A stretch of 64,000 nt of DNA from Eupeodes corollae (taxonomy: Eukaryota > Arthropoda > Insecta > Diptera > Syrphidae): contig NC_079147.1 in NCBI RefSeq assembly GCF_945859685.1, forward strand, positions 15,851,289 through 15,915,288. Reading direction: 5' to 3'. Position 1 is the stretch's first letter. Each line of letters begins with the position of its first letter. Below are positions 8,808-20,700 of the stretch, in pieces. The position numbers and the translations under genes are program-made. Below the pieces are notes generated by a model. That model was given only the letters and a program-made list of their open reading frames with translations, did no database searches and had not been told where the DNA came from.

Positions 8808-11713
8808 ATGCCAAGTCAAAGTAGTAAAATATTTCGTCGTAATCGATCCCTCGGCTATGTGAGCAATCAAGTTCCCGCTTTAGTTCGTTATGTCTTCAAT
8901 CGCAAGGACAACATCATAACCACATGCATTGGACGTTCATTCCAAGTCTATAACTCCAACAAGTTCCGCTTGCTGCACGTCAGCAATGTCCACTCCGATG
9001 ACATTACCTGCATGGCCAATGACCGTTATCATGTCTACACTGCCGCTGATAAGACGATCTATGCCTGGAAGGCTGGCAAACACAACATCCACACCTATAG
9101 GGGCCACACCAAGAACATCCACTTGATGCTGCCCTTCCACAAACATCTCGTTGCCATTGACGAATCGAATCTGATGAAAGTCTGGGACATTGAGAGTGAA
9201 ACTGTGTTCCTCGAGGTGCCTTTCTCTCCTGATGACTTCCTCATAACTGCCATTGCCCATCCACCGACCTACATAAACAAGATACTCTTGGGAAGTCAAA
9301 AGGGCGAGTTGAAGCTGTGGAACTTGCGAGAGAACCGACTGGTGTACACTTTTGCTGGCTTCGGCAGCAAAGTGATGGCCATTGTACCGGCTCCAGCTTT
9401 GGATGTGGCTGCCATTGGCCACAGCGATGGAAGTACCGTTCTACTCAACTTGAAGTTCGATGAGGTTCTCATGCAATTCAAACAAGATTGGGGTCCGGTC
9501 ACCGGAATATCCTTCCGCACCGATGGACAGCCAATCATGGTGACCTCGAGCAACAATGGAAATATCGCCTTTTGGAATCTTGAAGAGAAAAAGGTAAGGT
9601 ATTCAAGATTCACAGAAAACTTTGAGGAGACGCTTGAGCTAACAACTTCTTATTTAGGTGGCCAGTCAAATGAAAGCCCACGAAGGTTCAGTAACCACAA
9701 CCATCTGCTTCCCAAATGAACCCCTCCTGCTGACCACCTCGCCGGATAACTCGATGAAATTGTGGATCTTCGACATGCCTGATGGTGGGGCTCGACTCCT
9801 CAGACTGCGTGATGGCCACCAGGCCCCTCCTCTTTGCATTCGATACCATGGCAACAAGGGTGATTCCATTGTGTCCTCGGGTGAAGATAGCGCCCTGAGA
9901 GTCTTCAGTACCATAACCGAGATGTTGAATCGTTCGATGGGAAAAGCCAGTTACAATCGAAAGGCATCCAAAAAAAGAAGTGTGACATTCTATTTGATGC
10001 TTTAAGAAACACCATGTAACATAACTCATTTCAGATCGTTTGGAATTTGATGTCCTGACCATGCCTCCGATTATTGAATTCACAACCGAAATGACCAGGG
10101 AGAAGGAATGGGATAGCATTGCGGCAATACACTCGGGAATCATTCAAACCACGACATGGTCCTTCAGCAAAGGCAAAATGGGTGATCTCAGGCTTGTTCC
10201 GCAGCAGTTCCAGAATAAAAACAGGACGGATTTCTCAGCACAGACCACTTGCTTGATTTTGACACATTGTGGCAATTTTGTTATCATTGGTGAGTGTCCC
10301 TTTTAACCATTTGTTTTCCTCCCACGGTAGAGTCACGGAGTTATTATTCTTCTTAAAGGTTACTCCAGCGGTGACATAGAACGATTTAACATCCAATCAG
10401 GTATCCATCGGGCCAGCTACGGGCGACCGGGCCACACAAAAGCCGTCCGAGGAGTTGCTTGCGATAATCTGAATCAATTCGTTGTCTCTGGCTGCAGTGA
10501 GGGTTTGCTGAAGTTCTGGCATTTCAAAGGAAACACCAACAAAGAGATCGCAAAACCCACAGAAACTCTACGAATGTCAGATGGAGTGACAATGATCCGA
10601 TCGCATCGTGAAAGTGCCATGCTCTGTGTGGCTTTGGAGAGTTTTGGTCTGTACGTCGTTGACTCCGACACAAAGACGATTGTGAGGAAATTCCTAGGAC
10701 ACACTTCAAAAATCAACGACGTCACCTTCAGCCCCGACAGTCGTTGGCTGATAAGTGCAGCCATGGACTCAACCATCAAAGTCTGGGACATCCCCTCGTC
10801 CTATATGATTGATCACTTCAAAGTGGAACGACCCTGTGTGTCACTGACGATGTCTCCGACGGGCGATTTCCTGGCAACAGCACACGTCAACTTTTTGGGT
10901 GTATTCCTGTGGGCCAATAAAACGCTCTTCAATCACATATCGCTGCGCTCCATCAATCCCTACGACGAGGCGCCGCATGTTGATCTGCCGACGAGCGTGT
11001 GTGATGAGGTGAGCTTGGAGACTGCCATTGAGGAGCTAAGTGTTGGCAATGAGGAAGGTGAAGAAGTCGATATGCACTACGAGAGTCCAAGTCAGATTTC
11101 CGAAGAGCTGATTACAATGTCAGGTGCAGCGGAGGCACGCTGGCAGAATCTTCTCGACCTCGACACCATTAAGAAACGCAACAAACCAAAAGCCCCACCA
11201 AAAGCTCCCAAACAAGCTCCCTTCTTCCTTCCCACAGTCGCTGGCATTGACTTGAAATTCGATCTGTCTGCGGCCACTAAGGAAGATGACAACACAAAGA
11301 TGATAACACCCTCCAGCTTTAACAACCTCACCAAATTCGGTACACTTCTTGAGGAGACAACCACATCGGGCGATTACAAAAGCTGTGTGGAATACCTCAA
11401 GAAACTCGGCCCATCTATGATTGACTTCGAAGTTAAGTCACTGCATCCAATTGGTGGTGGGTCGTACAAGTCGATGACGCAATTTCTCAAGACCATCAGT
11501 TATATGCTCTCGACAAACTGTGATTTCGAGTTGAGTCAAGCTTATTTGAGTATTTTTCTGAAATCCCACGGAACAGCGCTTGTTGAGAGACCGGAGATTC
11601 TGAAAGCCCTCAAAGAAGTTGAAGAGGAACAGAAGAGGAGTTGGGATGTCTTGGAACAAACATTTTTGTACGGGTTAGGAGTTGTCTCGGCGTTGAGGAA
11701 TTATGTTAATTGA
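8808..11713 (+). CDS. Utp21: U3 snoRNA-associated WD-repeat protein Utp21/WDR36
   Basis: A nucleolar subunit of the UTP-B complex of the small-subunit processome, needed for early 18S pre-rRNA cleavage (family knowledge). Exons are 8808-9593, 9658-9979, 10035-10289 and 10359-11713. The introns are 64, 55 and 69 bp, all GT..AG, in phases 0, 1 and 1. The spliced frame is open for 905 aa, close to the roughly 900-950 aa of the family. It has two tandem WD40 propellers (blades such as ITCMANDRYHVYTAADKTIY, LMKVWDIES, INDVTFSPDSRWLISAAMDS, TIKVWDIP) and the conserved linker EFDVLTMPPIIEF. The C-terminal Utp21 domain (KRNKPKAPPKAPKQAPFFLP to FELSQAYLSIFLKSHG) follows. Intron 2 has a weak donor (GTGTGA), but frame and homology require it. 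An ATTAAA lies at 11762-11767. An RTE copy begins about 100 bp after the stop. Confidence 0.95.
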
Positions 11714-11813
11714 ACTTAGGAAATCGTTGTAAATGTATAAATGTACGAGTAGTGGACAAAAATTAAAATTATTTTTTTTTCTTAAAACTATTTTGTGTTG
11801 TTTATGTTTGAAA

Positions 11814-13361
11814 AATTACTTACTTACTTAAGGTGGCGCTACAGTCCGGGGTGGACCTGGGCCTCAACCAACAAGCGTCTCCAGCCAGCTCGGTCCCTAG
11901 CTAGCTGTCTCCAGTTTCGCACGCCAAGTTGGTTGAGGTCCTCTCCCACCTGGGTGCGCCACCTGAGTAGCGGTTTTCCTCTACTGCGCCGCCGTCCCTC
12001 GGGATTGGATTCAAAAACCTTCCGGGCTGGAGCGTTGATGTCCATCCGCTCTACATGACCTAGCGATTTTAGCCGTTGGACTTTAATTCTGCTAACTAGG
12101 TCAGTGTCGCTGTACAGCCCGTACAGTTCGTCGTTATATCTTCTCCTCCATTCTCCATCTATGCGTACGGGACCAAAAATCACCCGAAGAATTTTTCTCT
12201 CGAAGCATCCTAAGACGTCCAGGCCTCAGCCCCATGAATAAGAACCGGGATGATGAGTGTCTTATAGATAGTGATTCTAGATGCTCGAGAGAGGACTTTA
12301 CTTCTCAATTGCCTCCTAAGTCCAAAGAAGCAGCGATTTGCAAGAGTTATTCATCTTTTGATTTCAGCGCTGGTGTCCTTGTCTGTGTTTGTAGCGGTGC
12401 CTAGGTAGACAAAGTCCTTAACTACCTCGAAGTTATAGCTGTCCATGGTGACGTTTTGTCCAAGACGTCGTCGTTCAGTGTCCTTTTTTGATGACAGCAT
12501 ATACTTGGTCTTGCCCTCATTGACCACTAAACCCCTCTTCTTCGCTTCCGTCCCAATGCTCAAAAACGTTCCACTGACATCACGCTTTGATCTTCCAATT
12601 ATGTCAATATTATCTGCGTATACGAGTAATTGGATGGACCTTTGGAAGATTGTGCCTCAGGTGTTGACGGTTGAGTTTTGCACAATTCTTTCCAGAACGA
12701 TGTTGAAGAAGTCGCATGACAGTGCATCGCCTTGTCTAAAACCTTTTTTGACATCAAATGCATCGGTAAGATCTTTTCCGACCTTGATAGAGCAGCGTGC
12801 ATTCTCCATCGTCATTGCCAAAACCAGACATTGCACTGTAGAGCTCTTCCCTTTAGATGCTGTCATACGCGGCTTTAACATCGATAAAGATGTGGTGGGT
12901 ATCGGTTTGAAGCTCCTGGGTTTTTTCCAAGATCTGCCGCAGTGTTAATATTTCTTATATGCAATGTTAAGGAGACTGATGCCTCTGTAGTTGGCGCAGT
13001 TGAGAGGGTATCCTTTCTTATGTATCGGGCACATTATGCTGAGATTCCACTCATCGGGCATGCTTTCTTCCGACCAATTGGTGCTTGCTCCGTACCAAGT
13101 GATCGCCTGCTGCTTTGAATAGTTCGGCAGCGATGCCGTCAGCTCCAGCAGCTTTGTTTGACTTAAGTTTAGATATAGCTATCTTTACTTCGTCAAGGTC
13201 GTGTAGGCGGAATTGTTGATCTGCGTCGCCGAGGTTGAGTGGTTCTATCTCCCTTACAGCGGAATTCGGTTCTTCATCGCCGTTATATAATTTGGAGAAG
13301 TGATCTTTCCATATTCTCAGCATCAACTGCGGTTCTACTACGACGTTCCCCTGATCGTTTT
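11814..13361 (-). mobile_element. RTE-type LINE, 5'-truncated (copy R2)
   Basis: A minus-strand insertion whose 3' tail is a run of (GTAA) units at its left end (TTACTTACTTAC on the plus strand). It carries RT-domain pieces in broken frames: KVAISKLKSNKAAGADGIA-like near 13170, DLTDAFDVKKGFRQGDALSC near 12740 and NEGKTKYMLSSKKD near 12500. The conserved C-terminus is open at 11839-12183 (IDGEWRRRYNDELYGLYSDT, LGHVERMD, NWRQLARDRAGWRRLL). TGTTTGAAA occurs at 11805-11813 and 13362-13370 and may be the target-site duplication. The insertion lies just downstream of Utp21 in the opposite orientation. Confidence 0.8.
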
Positions 13362-13774
13362 TGTTTGAAAGATGTTAAAACGATATTCTAGTCGAGATTT
13401 CTTATAGGTTCTTATGGGTATTGAAAGTTTTCTACAGGACGAAATTGGACAATTTCAATTCGACCAATTTTATTTTTTGGAGAATATGTTCATCCTGCGA
13501 CTAAATATGAAAAGCGATTTACAAGAAAAGGCATCTTGAATATCTCTGTGCAGTGGATCAAAAGAGGCGAAGCACCCCTAAGAAGTTCAAGGTCTCATAA
13601 TCGGCTGGAAAAATAATGGCTACAGTCTTTTGTGATTCGGTGGGGATTTAACTTATTGATTCAAGGAAAAGGGTGTCAATATAACCGGCGGATACTACGC
13701 AAGCATCTCACATAATTTAAAAGGAACCATCATAGAAAAATGGACAAATGGTGTTCTACTTTTGCAAGACAATG

Positions 13775-14242
13775 GGCAGGTTCAGGCGATATAAGGGACT
13801 TGAAAGTAAAGCAAGTTTCTAGCATTTGATTGGCCAGAGCAACTTTATTGGAACTTGACTGGAAAGTTAGTCAGGAAAAATCTCCCTAACTATTAAGTCA
13901 AGTCAACTTATGTCAAAATGACAATCGATCATGTTTTTCTAATCAACCGAAAGTTGAACTTTATTCCTCTACGATTTATTTATTTTTCGAACAATTTCAT
14001 TAAATTTTTTGTGTAAAAGGGTTTCTCGTCAAATTGGAAAAGAAATAAGTAATATTTCTTTGCAATGGACTTGCCTGAGGACTGTTTTTGGTACCGTTAA
14101 CTAAAGGTAGAAGTTAGAGAAGTAAAGTTCTGAGTTTGAAGTTTATGACACTTGAAAAACAAACCAGTTGACTTGGTCAAGATGTACGTTCAAGGAATGC
14201 AGTTGACTGCAAATGAAGTCCCTTATGTTGTCTGAGCCTGCG
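13775..14242 (+). mobile_element. 468-bp MITE inserted in mariner relic
   Basis: The ends are imperfect inverted repeats. The left reads GGCAGGTTCAGGCGATATAA followed by GGGACTT. The reverse complement of the right end reads CGCAGGCTCAGACAACATAA followed by GGGACTT. It is flanked by CAATG at 13770-13774 and 14243-14247. It is non-coding. Removing it together with one CAATG brings the two mariner pieces together. A partial relative lies at 7189-7480. A 5-bp duplication does not decide the superfamily. Confidence 0.7.
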
Positions 14243-14329
14243 CAATGTACCAGTTCACAAGGGTGACGTTGCGATGACTGCCTTGCAAAAATGTGGTTTC
14301 AATTTATCCACCACCACCTTTATAGCCCA

Positions 14330-14618
14330 TTACCCGTGGCATGATGTTTAGTGCGTTAGACTCTCATGCGAGAGGTCTTAGGTTCGATCCCTACCTATGA
14401 CACCTAAAGTTTTTTTCACGGGTACTGCGTCTTGTGAGGAATTGACAAATTCTTGTCATGAAAAGTGCTTTCTCAAATTTGCTGTTCGGATTCGGCTTAA
14501 AACTGTAGGTCCCTTTCATCCCTGACAACAGTACTCGCACACAGGAATGGTTCAGAGTTGTCAGTCACTAGGCCCTAGTTCTCAACGGACTGTTGTGCCA
14601 CCCAATTTATTTGTATTT
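14330..14618 (+). mobile_element. tRNA-derived SINE (copy a)
   Basis: A head resembling tRNA (GTGGCATGATGTTTAGTGCG for the A-box part, GGTTCGATCCC for the B box) is followed by a unique body and by the 3' segment ACTAGGCCC...GGACTGTTGTGCCACCC. It is flanked by ACCTTTATAGCCCA (14316-14329) and ACCTTTATAGCTCA (14619-14632), a 14-bp target duplication with one difference. It is inserted in the C-terminal region of a mariner relic. It is more diverged than copies b and c. Confidence 0.85.
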
Positions 14619-14860
14619 ACCTTTATAGCTCAGATTTGGCGTCTTCTGATTATTTTTTATTAAATCTGAAGAAAGAACTCAGTGGAAAAAGACTTTCCGA
14701 TGATGAACAGGTGAAGTCGACAATTTCTGCCAATTTTAAAGGACTTGGCAAATCGTTTTTTGTTTAGGACATTAATAAACTTCTTTTAAAGTGCATTAGG
14801 CTTAAGGAAGAGTATATTGAAAAATAAAAATCTGCAAAATTTCATACCCCTTCCATTCCG

Positions 14861-15240
14861 CGAACTATTTAGTCCTCATATTATTATAGTTGTTGTTTCG
14901 ATTTCATAATTGTCATATGATCAGTCCATGGAAGCAACGTTTTCATACACTGCTACAAAATCATCAAATGTGATAGGATAATCATAACTCTTATAAGGTT
15001 GCTGTTTTGATTATTAATGATCTTATCGTTGATAATGGAACTGAGTCTCCTCCCGACGACGGACCAACTATCAAAAATACCTAACCCAACCAAATTTTGA
15101 AAATTGACATTTCTTTATAAAGAAAGAACTTTGAAAAAGAAAAAATTAAAGACGTTTAGGATAGTGGAGCACTGGTTCTAAACAATGATTTTAATCCGAC
15201 CTTATTTAAATTTAAATCTATCGTTGAACAGTTTAAATTA
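14861..15240. other. AT-rich sequence, nothing recognised
   Basis: This is the stretch between the end of the mariner relic and the 3' side of the Jockey/CR1-like LINE relic. No frame or repeat end was identified. Confidence 0.35.
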
Positions 15241-15244
15241 TATA

Positions 15245-17095
15245 AAATGCTCATTCGCCTCGGTAATTCAAATGATGATACCAAGATAGCAAATAAGGTG
15301 CATCAATTTCACCGTTAACGAGTTGATGAAGAAATATCAAATCATTATTAACACGCCTTTGATGGAGAGATTGCAAGTGAAGAAACTGAATACGATGTTC
15401 ATAGGGAAGCAGATCATAAGAATCTTCCCAAGGAAGAGCCTTTAGGTCAAAGCCAATGAAATTATGTTCAAATACACTAACGATTCGTTTTTTAGTAAAA
15501 GTTATCGTCTGGCATTTTAAAGGGTTGAGGGCAAGGCTATTTTTTCCACACCAAATTGTGAAACTATCAATGTTGGCTTGTAAAAGAATACGATCATGGT
15601 TGGACTTTATAATCTTAAAAATGTTCATGTCATCAGCAAAAATGAGAACTTCACTTGAACGTAGACATGACGATACGTCTTTAATAGACAGGATCAACAG
15701 AAAAGGGCCAAGATGGCTTCCCTGGGGAACACCAGATTGAGCAACAAAAGGTTCTGAAAGACAATTTCTAAATTTTACCTCAGGATCTGTTTTCAAGGCA
15801 TGATTTAATCCAATCTAAGAAAAATGGTGGAAAACCAAGAGCTTTGAGTTTAAATAAAATAATTCCGTCGCCTAGTTGGTCAAAAGCTTTAGAGAAGTCT
15901 GTGTATACACAGTCAACTTCATAACCTTGTTCCTTGTTCTAAAGCGTTTGAACATATGAATGTGAGCAGATTAGTAACGGTTGATCTTTTTTTCACAAAA
16001 CCATGTTGCTGTTCGCAAATGTTCGCCTTGTTATCTTTCTTTAAAATTGGTGTTAGAAATGACTTCTTCCTAATACTGGAAAAATTGCCTGTTTTTATAG
16101 AAAGTTTGAATAAGAACGTAAGGGGTTCAACTAAATCATTACTACACTTTTTTAGTACTATCGGGAGAATACCATCGGGACCGGCTGAGCAGTCATCATT
16201 CAACGCAGATAAAAGATCAAGGACCGTACTCCGTAGCCCAGGGATGTGATTACAGCTAGTTTGCGAAAAGGAGTGAAGATTATGAAAATATAATTCATCA
16301 ACTTCTTCAGGGCTATTAACAAATGACTCACGGAAATTTGTTGCTTGATTTTTTCTTTAAGTTTACAAGTTTCCAAAATTTTTTAGGATTCTCTTTCAAA
16401 GAGGTGCCCACTGCTCATATCAGTAACATAACAAGCATATAAAAAATTAGAAAGAGACTTTAATTCATTAAAGAATTCAACATAAACAGAGAAGTTGATT
16501 GGAGACATAGTTTTGAGATAAGTTTTCCATGCCTTATTTCTTTTGTTTCCAAGTAAACGCAATTTTTTCGTGTACCAAGGGTGGTTAAAGTTAGTATTTC
16601 TTGATTTCTTAAAAGGTAGATTTTTTTCTATTATTAAGGATCAATTATTAAGGATCTTATACAAAATTGAAACTGCTTCGTCAATATTAGAAAATGCTAA
16701 AGTATCAGCAATTCCAGAAATGGTTAAATCTTCAGACAACAACTGGAAATTAGCTCTTCTGAAGTCAAAATTATATAAGCAATCAAAGGAATTACTGTGT
16801 TCAGTAAGGTGATTACTCAAGTCAAGAAAAATGTCCAAGGGGGTGATATTTATCAATATTAGTAATTCCTGATTTAGATTCTAGAACAAGAGTACTAATA
16901 GCGTTTTAAATACAGTTTGTTTGCTGTAAGTCAGTAAGAAGGATTTTATCGAGAAAAGATAGTTCCAATTGTGAAGAAGAGATAGAGGCTTCAAGGCAAG
17001 ATTCGTCTTCCGATTGAATCCAGTCAATGTGTGGTAAATTAAAATCCCCTAGAAGTAAAATATTGGTGTCAGCGCAGGACAAACGGATAGTTCGC
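15245..17095 (-). mobile_element. Jockey/CR1-like LINE relic
   Basis: A minus-strand non-LTR element different from the RTE copies. From its 5' side it has an endonuclease C-terminal piece (LLLGDFNLPHIDW, about 17045) and an RT palm piece (NDDCSAGPDGILPIVLKKCS, FLTPILKKDNKANI, QQHGFVKKRSTVTNLLTF) in the frame at 15919-16203. After a frame change comes an RT core (VAQSGVPQGSHLGPFLLILS, then VLIFADDMNIFK with the FADD catalytic motif) in the frame at 15251-15796. Several conserved RT blocks, including the usual NYRPIS block, are deleted. It is inactive. The clade within the APE-bearing LINEs is an inference. Confidence 0.7.
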
Positions 17096-17145
17096 TATAA
17101 CTTACTTAAGGTGGCGCTACAGTCCTGTGTGAACTAGGGCTATAA
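17096..17145 (-). mobile_element. Scrap of RTE/SINE 3' end
   Basis: ACTTACTTAAGGTGGCGCTACAGTCC at 17100-17125 is the reverse complement of the RTE 3' terminus seen at 11820-11847. It continues briefly as a diverged version of the segment shared with the SINE, and nothing further of the element is present. Confidence 0.5.
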
Positions 17146-17516
17146 GCAGACTCTAATTATACAGAATAAGAGATATATGTTTTTTTTACCGCAATGGAGT
17201 TTGTTTGAACTGCAATGGCTGACTCAGAAAAATACTAGCATTCTAAGTGTTTAAACTTAACAAATTTCACAAGAATGTTATATAATTTAATAGTATCGAC
17301 GACAGTTATTTAACTGATAAGCCCAACTTTCGTAGTTGTTGAAACGCATTGGACTAAAAGTCGCAATACCCACTGTAAACATTTTATCTACTTATACCTA
17401 TAAAATATCAAGATTCTTTCAACACTTTCTACTTTTCACTGTCGTTAACTTAACTTTGAAATAAGACCGTTTTCATAATTTTCCTGTGTCTGAATCTGCT
17501 AGGGACCCCAATAATT
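17146..17516. other. AT-rich sequence left of the Copia element
   Basis: No gene or repeat was recognised. It is the left flank of the Copia insertion. Confidence 0.35.
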
Positions 17517-17521
17517 GGTTT
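17517..17521. repeat. Copia target-site duplication, left copy
   Basis: GGTTT lies directly before the 5' LTR and is repeated directly after the 3' LTR at 22480-22484. Five base pairs is the usual length for Ty1/Copia integration. Confidence 0.9.
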
Positions 17522-17693
17522 TGTTGGAATAATAATTTGTTTGAATAATTTACTATTGGCAATGTCGGCTCCCACTGGAAATTGTATACCAGATTATAAT
17601 GAATTCTTTACACTTAAATATACTAATAAAGTTAGTCTTTTCTCTTGTTATCCTACACGACGGTTGTCTTCTTTTGTGACTCATAAGTTAACA
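17522..17693 (+). repeat. Copia 5' LTR
   Basis: A 172-bp direct repeat that begins TGTTGGAATAATA and ends GTTAACA (TG..CA ends). An AATAAA lies at 17625-17630. It matches the 3' LTR at 171 of 172 positions by my reading. Confidence 0.93.
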
Positions 17694-17708
17694 GGTTATG
17701 GGCCCAGG
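17694..17708 (+). other. Copia primer-binding site (tRNA-iMet half type)
   Basis: GGTTATGGGCCCAGG directly follows the LTR. Copia-type elements use an internal fragment of initiator tRNA-Met as primer, and this sequence has the form known for that site. Confidence 0.85.
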
Positions 17709-17764
17709 TCACGTAAGCCTGCAGAAAGTATAAAATTAGAGTGTGTTTTTTTTTAAATTCAGAA

Positions 17765-20700
17765 ATGGAGTCTGAAAGTTTTAAAATAGAAAAATTGCTT
17801 GATTCTGAACAATATTCTATATGGAAATTTCAAGTTCAAATTTTACTTAAAGCTTCTGGTCTATTTGAACATGTAAATGACCCGAACAATAAACCAGTTA
17901 AGCCTAGTACATACTTCCTCGTGAAGTGAACGTTCGCCAGTGGAGAAAGTGAACTTTTGACATTGCTCACTGGTACACACTTGTGAGTACACGTTGTGAA
18001 CATGAACAAACCAAATGTCAAAGCTTCACCAACAGTTCCCGTACATTTTGCTCGTGAATTGCCCGTGAACGAAAACTCTCCACTTTGTTCTCCACTCAGC
18101 TTCACGAGCAAGTTCACGGGTGAACCAAAAACTGAAATTTGTATGGGTTCACGAGATGGTTCACAAGTATGTACTAGGCTTTAAGGGGGAAAATGAGACC
18201 CAGGTAATTTTTGATGCTAGGTTATTAAATTGGACGAAAGTCGATAGCAAGGCTCAACGCATAATTGCAACGAGCGTAGGTTCAATACCGCTTCGTCACA
18301 TTGTTAACTGCAACACTGCACAGGAGATGTGGACGAAGTTAAAGGCGGTGTATGAACACACTTCTAGTACGAATGTTCACATGTTGCTACAAAGATTTTA
18401 TAGTTTCGAGAAGGAGCCTGATGATGACGTTGCGACTCACATCTCCAAGTTGGAAAATATTGTTAGGCAGCTTAGAGATGTTGGAGAGCAGGTTTCCGAC
18501 AGCATGGTGATTACAAAGGTGTTGATGACTCTCACTGAAAGTTTCCAACATTTCTTTTGCGCTTGGGAATCCACGGCAAAGGAACAACAGACCTTAGAGA
18601 ATCTGACTTCACGGTTAGTGATGGAGGAAAAACGTATGCATTCACATTCATCTAGTTCAGGTAATTCCATTAAAGGCACAGCATTAATTGCAAAGCAGAG
18701 GAACAAGAAGCAGCAACAGCAGAAAGTCTCCAAACCTGGAAAGTGCTTTAGGTGCAATGAATTTGGTCATTGGAAAAAGGACTGTCCAAAAAAGTTTTCC
18801 GATAGAAAGAAGACTGGAAACCGGAATGAAGTACAAAGGGGGGAGGCTCTCATGTGTAATTCTGAATTATGCTCTGTGCAAGGATGGACTGGAAGTACAA
18901 GTGAGGTTGAAACGGGGGGAAAAATATTTTCTGATGCTAATGAAGTGAGGACTGGAACTTCAAGTGAGGCAATGGAAAAGAAGAAGATTTTGAACTTTGA
19001 TGATGCTTTGTGGACTGGAAGCTCAAGTGAGGATAAAGGGGCGGTATATATATCTTGTGGTGGTGACAAACTGAAGACTGGAAGTGTAAGTGAGGGGCGA
19101 AAGAATAATATATTGACAAGTACCTGCAATGCGTTGATAATGAATAATGGTGAAATTGATGATAATTGGTATCTCGACTCCGGTGCTAGCGACCACATGA
19201 CCCATAAAAGAGATTGGTTTGTGCGTTTTGAAAGATTTTCTAATCTAATTGACATAAGAGTAGGAAGTGGTCAAAAGATTTTAGCACTGGGAACAGGTGA
19301 TATAAATATTTTATCCTACAATGGAGAAAAATGGTGTGAAAAGCATCTCTCAAACGTTTTGTATGTGCCAAAAATTAACGCACACCTTTTTTCACAAAGT
19401 CGTGCTCTAGATAAGGGTCTCAAGTTTATGTCTGATAGTTTGCGATGCGAGTTCAAGAAAGACGATGGATCTGTTGTGGCAGTGGGAGAGCGAAAGGGGC
19501 AGTTGTTCAAAATGTGTTTTGTTGTTCAAGGCCTGTCGGATCATAAGGCAATGTTAGCATCTTCTAAAGATCTGCCATTAAATGTATGGCATGAAAGGAT
19601 GGCTCATCAAAATGTCCCACAAGTACGTTCTCAGTTGTTGAAAGAAGGTATTCCTTTTATAGATGCTAAGGAATTCTCGTGCGATGCCTGTATGTATGGG
19701 AAACAGAATAGACTTCCATTTCCCAAAAGCACATTTAAAGCTAGTCAACCAGGGGAGTTAGTGCATGCGGATGTATGTGGTCCTATGGAGGAAACTTCTA
19801 TAGGGGGTTGCAGATATTTTGTTCTTTTTAAAGACCATTTTTCCCATTTTAAGGTAGTTTTTTTTGTAAAAAACAAGTCAGAAGTTTATTCATCAATAGA
19901 AGAGTTTATAAATAAAGCCAAATGTGAGATGCGACTCCCTGTGAAGACACTTCGTACAGACAATGGGTTGGAGTTTGTTAACGAAGCTGTAAGATCGCTT
20001 CTGAGCAAAAATTGTATTCGACATGAAACCACCGTACCATATACTCCGGAGCAGAATGGCAGTGCTGAGCGAGAAAACCGTACTGTAGTGGAAGCGGCAC
20101 GTTCGATGCTTCATGCGAGAAACTTACCCAAGATGTTTTGGGCTGAAGCTGTAAATACGGCTGTTTATGTCTTGAACCGTACTGGCGTAAGCGCTATAAA
20201 AGATAAGTCACCTTATGAGATGTGGTGTGGTCGTAAGCCCAGCTTTGAATTTTTCAGAGTTTTTGGAATCGAAGCATTTATCCACATACCCAAGCAAAGG
20301 CGCAGAAAATGGGATAAAAAAGTTGAAAAGGGTTTGTTCATGGGATATTCAGAGACTTCCAAGGGATACCGTGTCTGGATACCTACTCATCGAAAAGTAG
20401 AAATAGTGCGAGATGTTACGTTCAAAGAATTTGAACAATATCAAAATGTTTTAACTGAAGCTTCTCAAGAACCTTCAACATCCCAAGATTTGTCAATCGC
20501 AGAAAATGAAGGAGAAGATGGAGAGCAAGCAAGGGAAGACGTTTATGAGTCTGCTGACGAAGAAGTGGAAGGAGTTGAAATAATCCAGAATGATGATGGT
20601 GGGAGTAACAATGATGGCGGTGATGTGACACTTCCATTGAGGTATCGTCTACGTAACCAGAAAGCAGTAGACTATTCTGGTATGTGCAACATCATTCAGA

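Larger units (their letters stand above)
13530..14860 (+). mobile_element. Mariner relic interrupted by a MITE and a SINE
   Basis: Three separated pieces read as one mariner-type transposase. The piece at 13530-13774 has GKIMATVFCDSVG and GVLLLQDNG (second catalytic Asp). The piece at 14248-14329 has VPVHKGDVAMTALQKCGFNL. The piece at 14633-14860 resembles the C-terminal KKELSGKRFSDDEQVKST region. The gaps are filled by a MITE (13775-14242, CAATG duplication) and a SINE (14330-14618, 14-bp duplication). Stops and frameshifts are present throughout, and the first catalytic Asp region was not found. The transposase is inactive. Confidence 0.7.

Noticed and set aside
8937..9422. Minus-strand frame inside Utp21
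   Set aside because: It is antisense to a strongly supported exon and is a by-product of its codon usage.
17901..18180. TTAA-type (piggyBac-like) MITE in Copia gag
   Set aside because: Possible with a 4-bp duplication, but it leaves the termini unequal by one base; the TTA reading makes them perfect over 16 bp.
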